From positions 3,472,001 to 3,536,000 of the forward strand of contig NZ_AP025144.1 of NCBI RefSeq assembly GCF_019977755.1: 64,000 nucleotides of DNA, given 5' to 3'. Shown in pieces: positions 1-7,963 of the stretch (position 1 is its first letter; every line of letters begins with the position of its first letter). Below the pieces are notes generated by a model, which worked only from the letters and a program-made list of their open reading frames with translations, was not told where the DNA came from and made no database searches. The stretch is from Vibrio penaeicida. GTDB taxonomy: Bacteria > Pseudomonadota > Gammaproteobacteria > Enterobacterales > Vibrionaceae. The position numbers and the translations under genes were made by a program.

Positions 1-423
1 TCTCAACAGCTAAGTAAAATTCAAGAACATGCGAAACAGATCAATGAACTAAATAAGCTATTAAAATCTCTATTACCCGCAAGCTTACTGGAGCATTGTC
101 GAGCGGCTAACATAAAGGATAACCACTTGGTCATCGAAGTTGCCAGCGCTTCCGTACAAATGAAACTGAATTATGATCGTTTACACTTATTGACTCAGCT
201 TCGCCAGCAAGGGTACGCAAAACTGATGGGGGTTCAAATTCGAATAAATCCGTCACTTTATCGAGGGCAAGATATGTCCGATCCGGATCCCGAATGGCAG
301 GAAGTTCCCGTTTCAGAGGTCGCAGCTGAGTTCTTAATTGCAACAGCAAATATGCCTAACGCCACACCCAAAGTGAAACAAAGGCTAGAAAACATTGCCA
401 ATTTGGCGAAAAAGAAAAAATAG
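1..423 (+). CDS. dciA: DciA (DUF721) replicative helicase loader, 3' part
   Basis: The reading frame is open from base 1 to a TAG at 421-423, so the 5' end lies outside the window; a TTG at 127 is internal and not the start. The visible 140 residues have the DUF721 look: an amphipathic N-terminal segment, then a hydrophobic core around LVIEVASASVQMKL and the sequence VQIRINPSLY, and a very basic lysine-rich C-terminus. DciA proteins help load the replicative helicase DnaB in bacteria that lack DnaC. In vibrios this gene normally lies by lpxC and secA; here it converges on lpxC, with an insertion sequence between them. Family assignment is from sequence resemblance recalled without a search. 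The function is known for the family and was not read from this fragment. Confidence 0.8.
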   Translation, partial: SQQLSKIQEHAKQINELNKLLKSLLPASLLEHCRAANIKDNHLVIEVASASVQMKLNYDRLHLLTQLRQQGYAKLMGVQIRINPSLYRGQDMSDPDPEWQEVPVSEVAAEFLIATANMPNATPKVKQRLENIANLAKKKK

Positions 424-495
424 CCTAACACTAGAAATAAGAAAATTTGAGAAATAAGACAATTGGCAGCAAATAAATTCTGGTTTTCAAAAACA

Positions 496-507
496 AAAAA
501 ACCAGAC
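496..507. terminator. Left arm of an interrupted bidirectional terminator
   Basis: AAAAAACCAGAC at 496-507 is the exact reverse complement of GTCTGGTTTTTT at 1942-1953. Removing the insertion sequence and one CTAG copy rebuilds a 12-bp perfect stem with a TAGT loop, A-rich on one side and T-rich on the other. This is a classic shared terminator for two convergent genes, here dciA (plus) and lpxC (minus). The two arms now lie more than 1.4 kb apart. Confidence 0.85.
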
Positions 508-510
508 TAG
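507..510. repeat. Left target-site duplication of the IS (CTAG)
   Basis: CTAG occurs directly outside both ends of the element (507-510 and 1937-1940). A 3-5 bp duplication is normal for IS3-family elements. CTAG is itself palindromic and lies in a symmetric site, so the exact duplication length (3 or 4 bp) is slightly ambiguous. Confidence 0.75.
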
Positions 511-534
511 TGAAGTGACCCCATAAAGTTGGAC
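511..534. repeat. IS left inverted repeat
   Basis: TGAAGTGACCCC followed by ATAAAGTTGGAC. It matches the inward reading of 1936-1913 with mismatches clustered in the middle. This end lies just past the stop codon of orfB. Confidence 0.85.
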
Positions 535-541
535 ATTTCTG

Positions 542-1342
542 TTAAGCGGCTTTTAAGGCCTGATTTCGATATTCCGTCGGAGTCCGGCCTTTTAGTTTCA
601 CCTTGATGCGTTTCGTATTGTAATACTCGATGTATTCGTCAATATGTGCGATTAAGTCATCGGCATCTTCAAAGTGCTGATTATGGTACATTTCTGTTTT
701 CAGTAAGGCAAAGAAGTTCTCTGCTACTGCGTTATCTAAGCAGTTTCCTTTTCGTGACATACTTTGAGTTAATCCCCGTTCAGCGAGAGTTTGCTGATAC
801 TTCCTATGCCTATATTGCCAACCTTGATCGCTATGCACTATGGGCTTAGCGTCTTTAGCTAAGGTCGCAACCGCCTCAGTCAGCATGTCAGTAACCAGAG
901 GTAAACACGCATTTTTAGCAACCCTGTAAGCGACAACTTCTTGAGTAAACAGATCAACAATTGGTGATAGATACACCTTTTGTTGTTGAACTTTAAACTC
1001 AGTGACATCAGTTACCCATTTTTCATCAGGCTTCGTTGCATTGAAGTCCCGTTCAAGTACATTTGGAGCGGTTGTCCCAGCATCTCCTTTGTAAGAGCTG
1101 TACCGCTTAGGTCTGACCGTTGATTTCAAGCCTAGTAACCCCATTAGACGTTGAACTGTCTTATGGTTAAGCATGACGCCCTGTCTCCTTAACTCTAAAT
1201 GAATACGACGATAGCCATATCTCCCTTTATGGTCATGATATATTTTCTCAATTAACCGTTTTTCATCTTGATAGCTTTCGATGGCGTTGTTCGACTGCGC
1301 ATGATAATAGAAGCTACTTCTTGCTAACTTAAGAGCATGCAA
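542..1342 (-). CDS. IS3/IS150-group transposase OrfB, DDE integrase domain
   Basis: This is the catalytic half of the transposase, 266 residues from a TTG at 1342. It has an HTH_21-type N-terminal segment (YGYRRIHLELRR) and an integrase core. The catalytic triad is visible: Asp in WVTDVTEF, Asp in HSDQGWQY, and Glu in DNAVAENFF. The motif SRKGNCLDNA is typical of the IS150 group. The frame is open upstream of the TTG as far as the A-run at 1390-1395, and continuing it gives TKVVLALKNRYLQQH before the TTG position. The natural product is therefore probably the OrfAB fusion made by -1 frameshifting, not a free OrfB. No internal stops or missing catalytic residues were seen. Confidence 0.92.
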   Translation of the reverse strand: MHALKLARSSFYYHAQSNNAIESYQDEKRLIEKIYHDHKGRYGYRRIHLELRRQGVMLNHKTVQRLMGLLGLKSTVRPKRYSSYKGDAGTTAPNVLERDFNATKPDEKWVTDVTEFKVQQQKVYLSPIVDLFTQEVVAYRVAKNACLPLVTDMLTEAVATLAKDAKPIVHSDQGWQYRHRKYQQTLAERGLTQSMSRKGNCLDNAVAENFFALLKTEMYHNQHFEDADDLIAHIDEYIEYYNTKRIKVKLKGRTPTEYRNQALKAA

Positions 1343-1380
1343 GAGATGTTGCTGTAGATATCGATTTTTAAGAGCTAGAA

Positions 1381-1890
1381 CTACTTTCGTTTTTTCTTTG
1401 TTCGACGATGTTTCTCCTGTTCCAGCTCCTCTAACTTTTTTAGGACAGCATTCTCTGCTCGCAAGTACGCTAACTCCTCTTTGAGCTCTTCCAGTGTTTT
1501 CTCGTCATCGCTCTTGTTTTGAATAAAAGGGTGCCTACTCATTACGGGTCGTCCTCTGCTACGTTCAAGCCCCTGAAAGCCATCTCTTTCGTACTGTTTG
1601 AGCCAAACAGCGATTGTGCCAGGGGAAGAAAAGTTTAAAACCGCACTAGTGTGACTGATAGACCAACCATTCGTCCACATATGAGTTAAAGCTTGCAGTT
1701 TAGTTTGCGCATTTTTTGCAAAACTATGAGGCATAAATGCCTGAGAGCCATGAATATCGAATACTTGTGCCCAGTAACGTATTTGACGCGATGGTATGGA
1801 ATGAAGGCGAGAAAGCTCCTGAGATGAGCTTTCGCCTTGTAGGTATTGTTTCGCTATTGAGCATTTCAATGCTCGGTTGTATTTGGACAT
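1381..1890 (-). CDS. IS3/IS150-group OrfA, helix-turn-helix protein
   Basis: A 169-residue DNA-binding protein of the IS element. It has two helix-turn-helix regions (about residues 10-50 and 65-110, including SISHTSAVLNFSSPGTIAVWLKQY in outline) and a C-terminal heptad-rich coiled coil (about 130-160, ELKEELAYLRAENAVLKKL) of the leucine-zipper kind used for OrfA/OrfAB multimerisation. The basic tail RRTKKKRK is encoded by the frameshift A-run. The frame stays open further upstream to 2064, but that extension runs through the IS end into lpxC. The ATG at 1890, placed 5 nt after a GGGGGTC sequence, is the natural start. OrfA alone normally acts as a repressor/modulator of transposition. Confidence 0.9.
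   Translation of the reverse strand: MSKYNRALKCSIAKQYLQGESSSQELSRLHSIPSRQIRYWAQVFDIHGSQAFMPHSFAKNAQTKLQALTHMWTNGWSISHTSAVLNFSSPGTIAVWLKQYERDGFQGLERSRGRPVMSRHPFIQNKSDDEKTLEELKEELAYLRAENAVLKKLEELEQEKHRRTKKKRK
1390..1395 (-). other. Programmed -1 frameshift site (A6 run) joining OrfA to OrfB
   Basis: On the minus strand the end of orfA reads AAG AAA AAA CGA AAG TAG. The six-A run lets the ribosome slip one base back into the orfB frame, which is open at this point. IS3-family elements use such A-runs to make the OrfAB transposase. No downstream stimulatory stem-loop was worked out. Confidence 0.7.
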
Positions 1891-1895
1891 AAAAA

Positions 1896-1930
1896 GACCC
1901 CCAATAATTGGTGTCCAACTATTGGGGGTC
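1896..1930 (-). promoter_or_regulatory. Hairpin burying the orfA ribosome-binding site in read-in transcripts
   Basis: GACCCCCAATA (1896-1906) and TATTGGGGGTC (1920-1930) are perfect inverted repeats. The inner bases extend the pairing (ATTGG/CCAAC, one G-U in the minus-strand RNA), leaving a three-base loop at 1912-1914. That makes about 16 continuous pairs. In an RNA from the lpxC side the distal arm contains GGGGG, the likely Shine-Dalgarno of orfA, so translation would be blocked. An RNA started inside the element would lack the first arm. IS10 and IS50 are known to use this logic; its action here is inferred. Confidence 0.7.
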
Positions 1931-1936
1931 AGTTCA
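1913..1936. repeat. IS right inverted repeat
   Basis: Read inward from 1936 it gives TGAACTGACCCC then CAATAGTTGGAC, matching the left end at 511-534 at about 20 of 24 positions. It overlaps one arm of the leader hairpin upstream of orfA. Confidence 0.85.
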
Positions 1937-1940
1937 CTAG
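1937..1940. repeat. Right target-site duplication of the IS (CTAG)
   Basis: Second copy of the CTAG found at 507-510, directly adjoining the right inverted repeat. Confidence 0.75.
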
Positions 1941-1941
1941 T

Positions 1942-1953
1942 GTCTGGTTTTTT
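1942..1953. terminator. Right arm of the interrupted dciA/lpxC terminator
   Basis: GTCTGGTTTTTT pairs perfectly with 496-507 once the insertion is removed. It starts about 20 bases from the lpxC stop codon, the normal place for an intrinsic terminator. With the IS present, neither gene retains an intact hairpin here. Confidence 0.85.
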
Positions 1954-1972
1954 TAATTCTTTATGTTCGCTT

Positions 1973-2890
1973 CTACGCGAGAACCATATTAGGTTCACCG
2001 AACGCGACTGGAGACCCAACTTCTTCTTCGAAAGATGCCCACTCCCACGCTTCTTGATCGGCAAGTACCGCTCTTAGTACTTTGTTGTTCATCGCATGAC
2101 CGGATTTATAGGCGCGAAGTTCACCAACAATACTATGACCGCACATGTACAAGTCGCCAATGGCATCGAGTACTTTATGAGTCACGAATTCGTTTTCGAA
2201 ACGTAGCCCTTCTTCATTAAGAATTCGGTACTCGTCCAACACAATCGCACAATCAAAGCTACCACCAAGACATAAGTTCTGAGATTGAAGGTATTCAATG
2301 TCCTTCATGAACCCAAAAGTTCGTGCTCGTGAGATATCTTTGACAAACGCTTGAGAAGAAAAATCAAAAAGTAGGTGCTGTTCGTCAGATTCAATTGCAG
2401 GATGATCAAATTCGATAGCGAAATCCATACGAAAACCATCGTGAGGGACTAACTCAGCCCACTTATCACCATCTTCAACGCGAACCTTTTTCTTAATACG
2501 TACGAAACGTTTAGGGGCGTTGAGCGTTTCAATACCAGCCGACTGCAACAGGTAAACAAACGGACTCGCGCTGCCATCCATAATAGGGATTTCAGGTGCG
2601 TCCACTTCGACAATTACGTTGTCGATCCCCATACCAGCTAGTGCCGCGTTGAGGTGCTCAACGGTTGAGATTCTGATACCTTCATCGTTGACTAGCGCAG
2701 TACAAAGCATGGTGTCACGAACTGACGCAGGATCGGCTGGGAAATCGACAGGCGGATTCATATCCGTTCTGCGATAAATAACCCCTGTGTTCGCCGCAGC
2801 TGGACGAAGAGTAAGTGTGACTTTTCTACCCGAGTGCAAACCCACTCCAGTTGTCTTCACCATCTCTTTCAGAGTTCTTTGTCTGATCAT
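1973..2890 (-). CDS. lpxC: UDP-3-O-acyl-N-acetylglucosamine deacetylase LpxC
   Basis: LpxC is a cytosolic zinc enzyme that removes the acetyl group from UDP-3-O-acyl-GlcNAc, the committed step of lipid A synthesis. The 305-residue length is that of the family. The zinc ligands are in place: His79 in STVEHL, and His238 and Asp242 in [10 protein letters not shown]. The MIRQRTLK start matches other proteobacterial LpxC proteins. The C-terminus ends in ...VLA, resembling the short hydrophobic tail that FtsH recognises in E. coli LpxC, so regulated proteolysis is plausible but not shown. It is the last gene of the division cluster, about 96 bp after ftsZ. Its downstream terminator is disrupted by the IS. 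Confidence 0.97.
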   Translation of the reverse strand: MIRQRTLKEMVKTTGVGLHSGRKVTLTLRPAAANTGVIYRRTDMNPPVDFPADPASVRDTMLCTALVNDEGIRISTVEHLNAALAGMGIDNVIVEVDAPEIPIMDGSASPFVYLLQSAGIETLNAPKRFVRIKKKVRVEDGDKWAELVPHDGFRMDFAIEFDHPAIESDEQHLLFDFSSQAFVKDISRARTFGFMKDIEYLQSQNLCLGGSFDCAIVLDEYRILNEEGLRFENEFVTHKVLDAIGDLYMCGHSIVGELRAYKSGHAMNNKVLRAVLADQEAWEWASFEEEVGSPVAFGEPNMVLA

Positions 2891-2986
2891 TTACCTACCC
2901 CTACTACGTATACCAGCCGTGCGACCGGAAAATCGACCGCACATGCTACCACGTTTCTGACGAATATCAATTATTTCGTACAATAA

Positions 2987-4219
2987 TCAGTCAGCTTGGC
3001 GTCTCAAGAACGCTGGAATGTCCAAATAACCATTCTCTTTTTCCTGCTTCGGTGCAGTGTTTGCACCACCTTGAGCAGGAGTCGAAGGGCTAGCTGGAGC
3101 AGCTGGCTGACTCTTCACCTCTTCACCTTTTGGCAAGTTATTCGCTTGCAAAGGCTGTGCCGTTTTTTCTTCAACTTTGGCTGCTGGAGCAGCTGGCTGT
3201 TGAGCTGGCGTGGTGTTTTGTGGCTTGGAAGCACCTGTTACTAAAGTAATTTCAGGTTTTTTCTCGTTGCCAATTCCGGTTGCAACAACAGTTACGCGAA
3301 TTTCATCGGTCATGTCCGGATCCAGAGATGTACCAATAACTACCGTCGCATTATCTGATGCAAACGCTTTTACAGTATTACCGACAGTTTCGAATTCGTC
3401 CAGACGCATATCCAAACCTGCCGTAATGTTCACAAGAACACCTCTTGCGCCAGCCAAATCAATATCTTCCAGAAGTGGGCTAGAAATTGCCGTCTCTGCC
3501 GCTTCTTCTGCTCGGTCCTCTCCCTTAGAGACACCGCTTCCCATCATCGCATGCCCCATTTCCGACATTACAGTGCGTACGTCCGCAAAGTCGACGTTAA
3601 TCATGCCAGGGCGAGTAATCAATTCAGCAATACCTTGTACTGCGTTCTTAAGAACGTCATTGGCGCTTGCAAATGCTTCAAGCAGAGTAACACCACGTCC
3701 CAATACCTTAAGCAGCTTTTCATTCGGGATGGTAATCAAAGAATCTACATGCTTTGATAATTCTTCGATGCCTTGTTCTGCAAAAGCAAGACGTTTCTTT
3801 CCTTCGAATCCAAATGGCTTAGTCACTACAGCTACCGTTAGAACTCCTAGTTCTTTCGCTACTTCTGCGATTACTGGAGCTGCACCTGTACCTGTACCAC
3901 CACCCATACCGGCCGCTATAAATACCATATCGGCACCGGTTAGAATTTCTTTAAGTCTGTCTCTGTCTTCAAGAGCCGCTTCGCGACCTACCTGCGGGTT
4001 TGCGCCAGCTCCAAGACCTTTGGTGATATCGCCACCAATTTGAATAACAGTGTTTACGCTCGTTTTACGAAGTGCTTGAGCATCTGTGTTGACACTGATG
4101 AATTCCACGCCTTCAATAGATTCACGCACCATGTGCTCTACGGCATTACCACCGCCACCACCAACTCCAACGACTTTAATTACCGCATCGTCAGACATTT
4201 CCATCATCGGTTCAAACAT
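2987..4219 (-). CDS. ftsZ: Cell division tubulin homologue FtsZ
   Basis: FtsZ is the GTPase that forms the division ring. In the 410-residue protein the GTP-binding signature GGGTGTG lies at about 106-112, and the synergy-loop segment NVDFADV at about 207-213 supplies the catalytic aspartates. An Ala/Pro/Gln-rich disordered linker follows (about 320-395). The conserved C-terminal peptide [13 protein letters not shown] at the end binds FtsA and ZipA. It follows ftsA by 30 bp in the expected ftsQ-ftsA-ftsZ order. A long open frame on the opposite strand (3210-4043) is a codon-bias shadow. Confidence 0.98.
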   Translation of the reverse strand: MFEPMMEMSDDAVIKVVGVGGGGGNAVEHMVRESIEGVEFISVNTDAQALRKTSVNTVIQIGGDITKGLGAGANPQVGREAALEDRDRLKEILTGADMVFIAAGMGGGTGTGAAPVIAEVAKELGVLTVAVVTKPFGFEGKKRLAFAEQGIEELSKHVDSLITIPNEKLLKVLGRGVTLLEAFASANDVLKNAVQGIAELITRPGMINVDFADVRTVMSEMGHAMMGSGVSKGEDRAEEAAETAISSPLLEDIDLAGARGVLVNITAGLDMRLDEFETVGNTVKAFASDNATVVIGTSLDPDMTDEIRVTVVATGIGNEKKPEITLVTGASKPQNTTPAQQPAAPAAKVEEKTAQPLQANNLPKGEEVKSQPAAPASPSTPAQGGANTAPKQEKENGYLDIPAFLRRQAD

Positions 4220-4249
4220 TTGTTATCTCCGTTTTTCCTGTATTTCAGG

Positions 4250-5515
4250 TTAAAACTCTTTCTGTATCCAATTACGCATTTTTTGAAACAACCCAGAAAC
4301 ATTAGACTGTCGCTTGGGTTCGTTGTAGTCACCATCTTCAGAGAATTGGCTGTCTTTTGCGTAATGAAGTAATCCAACTGCCGTAGAATCATACGGCTCT
4401 TTAACGTAATCAGTTAGGCCACTGATTTCCAACGGTTTACCTACTCTGACTTGGTTACGAAAAACCCTTTCGGCGCATTCCACAACCCCTTCAATCTGTG
4501 CAGCTCCACCCGTTAAGACTACGCCTGCTGCGAGATGGTGTTTAATCCCTTCTGCTCGCAGTTTGTCTTGAACGTTATCGATAGTCTGATTGACCAAGCC
4601 CATAAGTTCAGTATATCTGGGCTCAATCACTTCCGATAGTGTTTGTCGTTGCAAACTTCGAGACGGACGACCACCAACACTTGGAACATTCACAGTATCA
4701 TCTTTACTGACAAGCTCACTGAGCGCACAGCCGTACTTTACTTTTATCTCTTCAGCATCGCTAACAGGCGTGCCAAAAGCAAATGCGATGTCACTTGTCA
4801 CTGCATTGCCGGCGTAGGAAAATACTTCCGTATGTCTAAGCGCACCACCAGTCCAAATGGATACATCCATTGTCCCAGCGCCAATATCGACGACGCAAAC
4901 ACCTAGCTCTCGTTCATCTTCGGTAATGACTGCATTACTCGAAGCTAAGCCAGAAAAAACCAGCTGTTCTACTTTCAGTCCGCAACGCTCTACCGCTTTA
5001 ATAATATTTCTCGCCATGTCGTTATGGCAAGAAATCAGATGAACGCTGACCTCCATCCTTACCCCTGATAAGCCAAGCGGATTCTTAATCCCTTCTTGAT
5101 AATCAATAGTAAATTCTTGAGGAATTACATGTAAAATTCGCTGTTCATCACCAATTTTTATGGACTTTGCTGTGTGGATCGCACGATCCATATCGTCCTG
5201 AGAAACCTCTTCATCTGAAATGGTTCCCATTCCTTTTTCAATCCTGCTAGCAATATGACGCCCAGAAAGCGAAATAAATACTTTGCTGATTTGGCATTCA
5301 GCCATTAATTCAGCTTGATCAACAGCCCTTTGTACTGACTTGACCACAGATTCAAGATCATTCACGCCACCTTTGTCCATACCTCTCGACGGACTTGTGC
5401 CAGCGCCAATAATATTAATCTGCCCATCTGGTAGGCATTCACCTACCAAAGCGGAAACGGTCGCAGTACCAATATCAAGACCAACAATGATGTTGTCATC
5501 TGTGGTTTTAGTCAT
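4250..5515 (-). CDS. ftsA: Cell division actin homologue FtsA
   Basis: FtsA is an actin-fold ATPase that ties FtsZ filaments to the inner membrane and recruits later division proteins. The 421-residue protein has the phosphate-binding start VGLDIGTATVSALVGE, a second nucleotide motif VVDIGAGTMDVSIW, and LTGGAAQIEG near the C-terminal third. It ends in an amphipathic helix (LFQKMRNWIQKEF) that serves as membrane anchor. The start overlaps the end of ftsQ by 8 bases, consistent with coupled translation. Confidence 0.97.
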   Translation of the reverse strand: MTKTTDDNIIVGLDIGTATVSALVGECLPDGQINIIGAGTSPSRGMDKGGVNDLESVVKSVQRAVDQAELMAECQISKVFISLSGRHIASRIEKGMGTISDEEVSQDDMDRAIHTAKSIKIGDEQRILHVIPQEFTIDYQEGIKNPLGLSGVRMEVSVHLISCHNDMARNIIKAVERCGLKVEQLVFSGLASSNAVITEDERELGVCVVDIGAGTMDVSIWTGGALRHTEVFSYAGNAVTSDIAFAFGTPVSDAEEIKVKYGCALSELVSKDDTVNVPSVGGRPSRSLQRQTLSEVIEPRYTELMGLVNQTIDNVQDKLRAEGIKHHLAAGVVLTGGAAQIEGVVECAERVFRNQVRVGKPLEISGLTDYVKEPYDSTAVGLLHYAKDSQFSEDGDYNEPKRQSNVSGLFQKMRNWIQKEF

Positions 5516-6293
5516 CTGTGCTCTCTTGTACTAAATCCTGATTTGGAAACCAACCTATTGCCGCTCCTGTATCATACCGTAAGTCGATATGACTAATCTG
5601 TTGCGATTTTGAGCCAAGCTTTTGATAAAGCGCAACAAAACGTGTTATTCGTTCAAGAAGCGCTTCTTTTCCAAGCTCCAAACGTATTCCGCTAGTCAAA
5701 ATAACTTGCCATGCACGTCTGTCGTTTAGGAGTACGGAAGAAACGGTAAGGTCCACCGGAGCCAGTAGCTCTTGAATTTTTTGCCAGGCTTGCAAGACTT
5801 GCTGATGACTCCCTTCAGGGCCATAAAGTTTAATCTTTTCACTCGTCAGCTCTGCAATATCGGCATCAAATACATTTCCTTCCATGTTGAGCATGGAAAT
5901 ACCATTCCATATAGCTTGGGCTTCATGCTCAACTAAATATACTTTGATCGTGTCTGGCCATTGTTTACGTATTGACACTCGCGCTACCCAAGGTAGGGCT
6001 AATAAGGCATTTTGAAGCTCATCAACGTCTTGAGACATAAAGGTGCCAATATGCTCGAATGAAGCAAAGGCACTTTGCACCTCTTTTGGCTGCACGTGAG
6101 TTAAATCCCCTTGCAGTACCAATTTAGATAATGGTAATCGTTGCTCGTCCCACATCCAATTCAATGTAGAAAATATCAACCAACCAATAAACAAGACAAC
6201 AACGACTAAAAAGCCTATCCCCAAGAGTGTATTGTGGGGCTTGGGTAACTCTTCGTACGTTTCTATTTCGCTTTCGTGGCTCACTGAGTACAT
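5508..6293 (-). CDS. ftsQ: Cell division protein FtsQ
   Basis: FtsQ is a bitopic inner-membrane protein that joins with FtsL and FtsB and couples the Z-ring to septal peptidoglycan synthesis. The 261-residue protein has a short acidic cytoplasmic tail, one membrane segment (about 24-45, LLGIGFLVVVVLFIGWLIF), a POTRA domain (LSKLVLQGDLTHVQPKEV onward) and a C-terminal FtsQ domain with LPWVARVSIRKQWPDTI. A 194-bp spacer separates it from murC where E. coli carries ddlB. It overlaps ftsA. Confidence 0.95.
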   Translation of the reverse strand: MYSVSHESEIETYEELPKPHNTLLGIGFLVVVVLFIGWLIFSTLNWMWDEQRLPLSKLVLQGDLTHVQPKEVQSAFASFEHIGTFMSQDVDELQNALLALPWVARVSIRKQWPDTIKVYLVEHEAQAIWNGISMLNMEGNVFDADIAELTSEKIKLYGPEGSHQQVLQAWQKIQELLAPVDLTVSSVLLNDRRAWQVILTSGIRLELGKEALLERITRFVALYQKLGSKSQQISHIDLRYDTGAAIGWFPNQDLVQESTDD

Positions 6294-6388
6294 ACCAATG
6301 CTATCAATTATTTAACGATATTCTTGTTCGGTTTAGAGCAGAACATCCTAAAACTAAAGACCATTCGACTGATTTACTCAAACTAGCG

Positions 6389-6417
6389 ATTATACTGACC
6401 ATCATCCCATAGTCCAT
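6389..6417 (-). promoter_or_regulatory. Candidate internal promoter upstream of ftsQ
   Basis: In the murC-ftsQ spacer a perfect TATAAT is present on the minus strand (6394-6389). The best -35 options are TGGACT at 16 bp or ATGGAC at 17 bp, both weak. A promoter here would let ftsQAZ-lpxC be transcribed apart from the mur genes, as is known for E. coli ftsQAZ. Support is the -10 box and its position only. Confidence 0.35.
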
Positions 6418-6487
6418 CAACCACAAGAATAAATATGGTCTAGTGTGACACACCGGACAAAAAACAGACAAAATAAAGGCTTGGCTA

Positions 6488-7948
6488 TTATTCCTGACGC
6501 ATACGTTCTACGTTCAACTCTAAACCAGCCAGCACTTTGGCAACCTTACCAACATCACCAGCTCCTTGTGTTAATACTAGGTCACCATCTTGGAGAACAT
6601 TCGCTAGGACACTCGGTAGGTTTTGAGTTTCTGGAACAAAAATTGGGTCCAACTTACCTCGGCTACGAATCGTCCGGCATAAAGCACGACCATCAGCTCC
6701 AGCAATAGGCGCTTCGCCAGCTGAATAGACATCGAGCATAATAAGTACATCAACCTTTTCGAGCACATTAGCGAAATCATCATACAAATCTCTCGTTCGG
6801 CTATATCGGTGCGGCTGAAATACCATGACCAATCGCTTGTCTTCCCATCCAGCCCTTGCTGCATCAATGGTGACATCCACTTCGCTAGGGTGGTGACCAT
6901 AGTCATCGACCAGCATTGCCTTACCACAACCTGTTTCGAACTCTCCCAAGTGATCAAAACGTCGTCCAGTACCTTGAGTACCTGCCATTGCGCTTAGTAT
7001 CGCTTCATCAGCCACGTCATCTTCTGTTGCTACAGCAATAGCAGCGGATGCGTTTAGTGCATTGTGTTTACCCGGGATGTTCAACGTAATGTCTAGGTTG
7101 GCTTTTCCTTTACGCACAACCGTGAATTTACCCTGTTGCCCTTCTTGGCGATAATTTTCAATTCTTACGTCTGCATCTTCAGAGAATCCGTACGTAATAA
7201 CTTGGCGGCTGACTCTTGGAATCAGCTCACGTACAACCGGATCGTCTATACACATGATTGCCTGTCCATAGAATGGCAGGTTATGGAGAAAATCAATGAA
7301 CGTTTGTTTTAAAGTTTCGAAGTCGCCGCCATAAGTATCCATGTGATCAGCTTCGATATTGGTAACGATGCTGACCATTGGCTGTAAATGTAAGAATGAA
7401 GCATCACTTTCATCGGCTTCTGCAATAAGAATACGGCTAGACCCTAAACGAGCATTTGTACCAACACTTTTAACCAATCCGCCATTTACAAACGTTGGAT
7501 CGAGTCCAGCTTCAGAATAAATCTGCGTGACAAGCGCAGTTGTCGTTGTTTTACCATGTGTTCCTGCCACAGCAATGCCATGTCGGAATCTCATTAATTC
7601 AGCCAACATTTCAGCACGACGAACAACTGGAATACGCCTTTCTTTCGCAGCAACTAACTCTGGATTATCTTGTTGAATGGCAGTCGAGACAACGACGACA
7701 CTGGCTTTTTCAACATTACCTGCATCATGACCAAAATAGATCGTTGCTCCTTTGCCACTCAACCTTTCTGTTACTGGGTTTTCGGCTAGGTCTGATCCTG
7801 AGATGTGGTAACCTTCATTTAAGAGCACTTCAGCGATGCCACTCATTCCGGCACCACCAATTCCGACAAAATGAATGGACTTCACTCTTCTCATCTCAGG
7901 CACCATTGCACGGATTTGAGAGATGTCTTGGTTGTGTTCTATTGTCAT
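6488..7948 (-). CDS. murC: UDP-N-acetylmuramate--L-alanine ligase MurC
   Basis: MurC is an ATP-dependent ligase that adds L-alanine to UDP-MurNAc, the first amino acid of the peptidoglycan stem peptide. The 486-residue protein shows an N-terminal Rossmann motif ([14 protein letters not shown]), the Mur ATP-binding loop GTHGKT at 129-134, and the central motif EADESDASF. Length and order (after murG, before ftsQ) fit the family. It lies 15 bp after murG, so it is probably co-transcribed. Confidence 0.97.
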   Translation of the reverse strand: MTIEHNQDISQIRAMVPEMRRVKSIHFVGIGGAGMSGIAEVLLNEGYHISGSDLAENPVTERLSGKGATIYFGHDAGNVEKASVVVVSTAIQQDNPELVAAKERRIPVVRRAEMLAELMRFRHGIAVAGTHGKTTTTALVTQIYSEAGLDPTFVNGGLVKSVGTNARLGSSRILIAEADESDASFLHLQPMVSIVTNIEADHMDTYGGDFETLKQTFIDFLHNLPFYGQAIMCIDDPVVRELIPRVSRQVITYGFSEDADVRIENYRQEGQQGKFTVVRKGKANLDITLNIPGKHNALNASAAIAVATEDDVADEAILSAMAGTQGTGRRFDHLGEFETGCGKAMLVDDYGHHPSEVDVTIDAARAGWEDKRLVMVFQPHRYSRTRDLYDDFANVLEKVDVLIMLDVYSAGEAPIAGADGRALCRTIRSRGKLDPIFVPETQNLPSVLANVLQDGDLVLTQGAGDVGKVAKVLAGLELNVERMRQE

Positions 7949-7963
7949 TTTGTGTTTCTCATT

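Larger units (their letters stand above)
511..1936 (-). mobile_element. Complete IS3-family element, IS150 group, 1426 bp
   Basis: The ends are imperfect inverted repeats of about 24 bp: TGAAGTGACCCC... at 511 against TGAACTGACCCC... read inward from 1936, about 20 of 24 matching, with 5'-TG and CA-3' termini. It encodes two overlapping-phase genes, orfA and orfB, on the minus strand, the usual IS3 design in which the active transposase is an OrfAB frameshift fusion. Both reading frames and the DDE residues are intact, so the element could be active. It is flanked by a CTAG duplication and interrupts the dciA/lpxC terminator. Its genes point the same way as lpxC, so readthrough from the lpxC side would enter them. 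Confidence 0.93.

Noticed and set aside
1381..2064. Long form of orfA extending into lpxC
   Set aside because: The extension crosses the IS end, the target duplication and lpxC coding sequence; the ATG at 1890 inside the element is the real start.
3210..4043. 277-codon open frame on the plus strand opposite ftsZ
   Set aside because: It is the antisense shadow of ftsZ, has a composition typical of such shadows (Ser/Thr/Pro rich) and no recognisable domain or ribosome-binding site.
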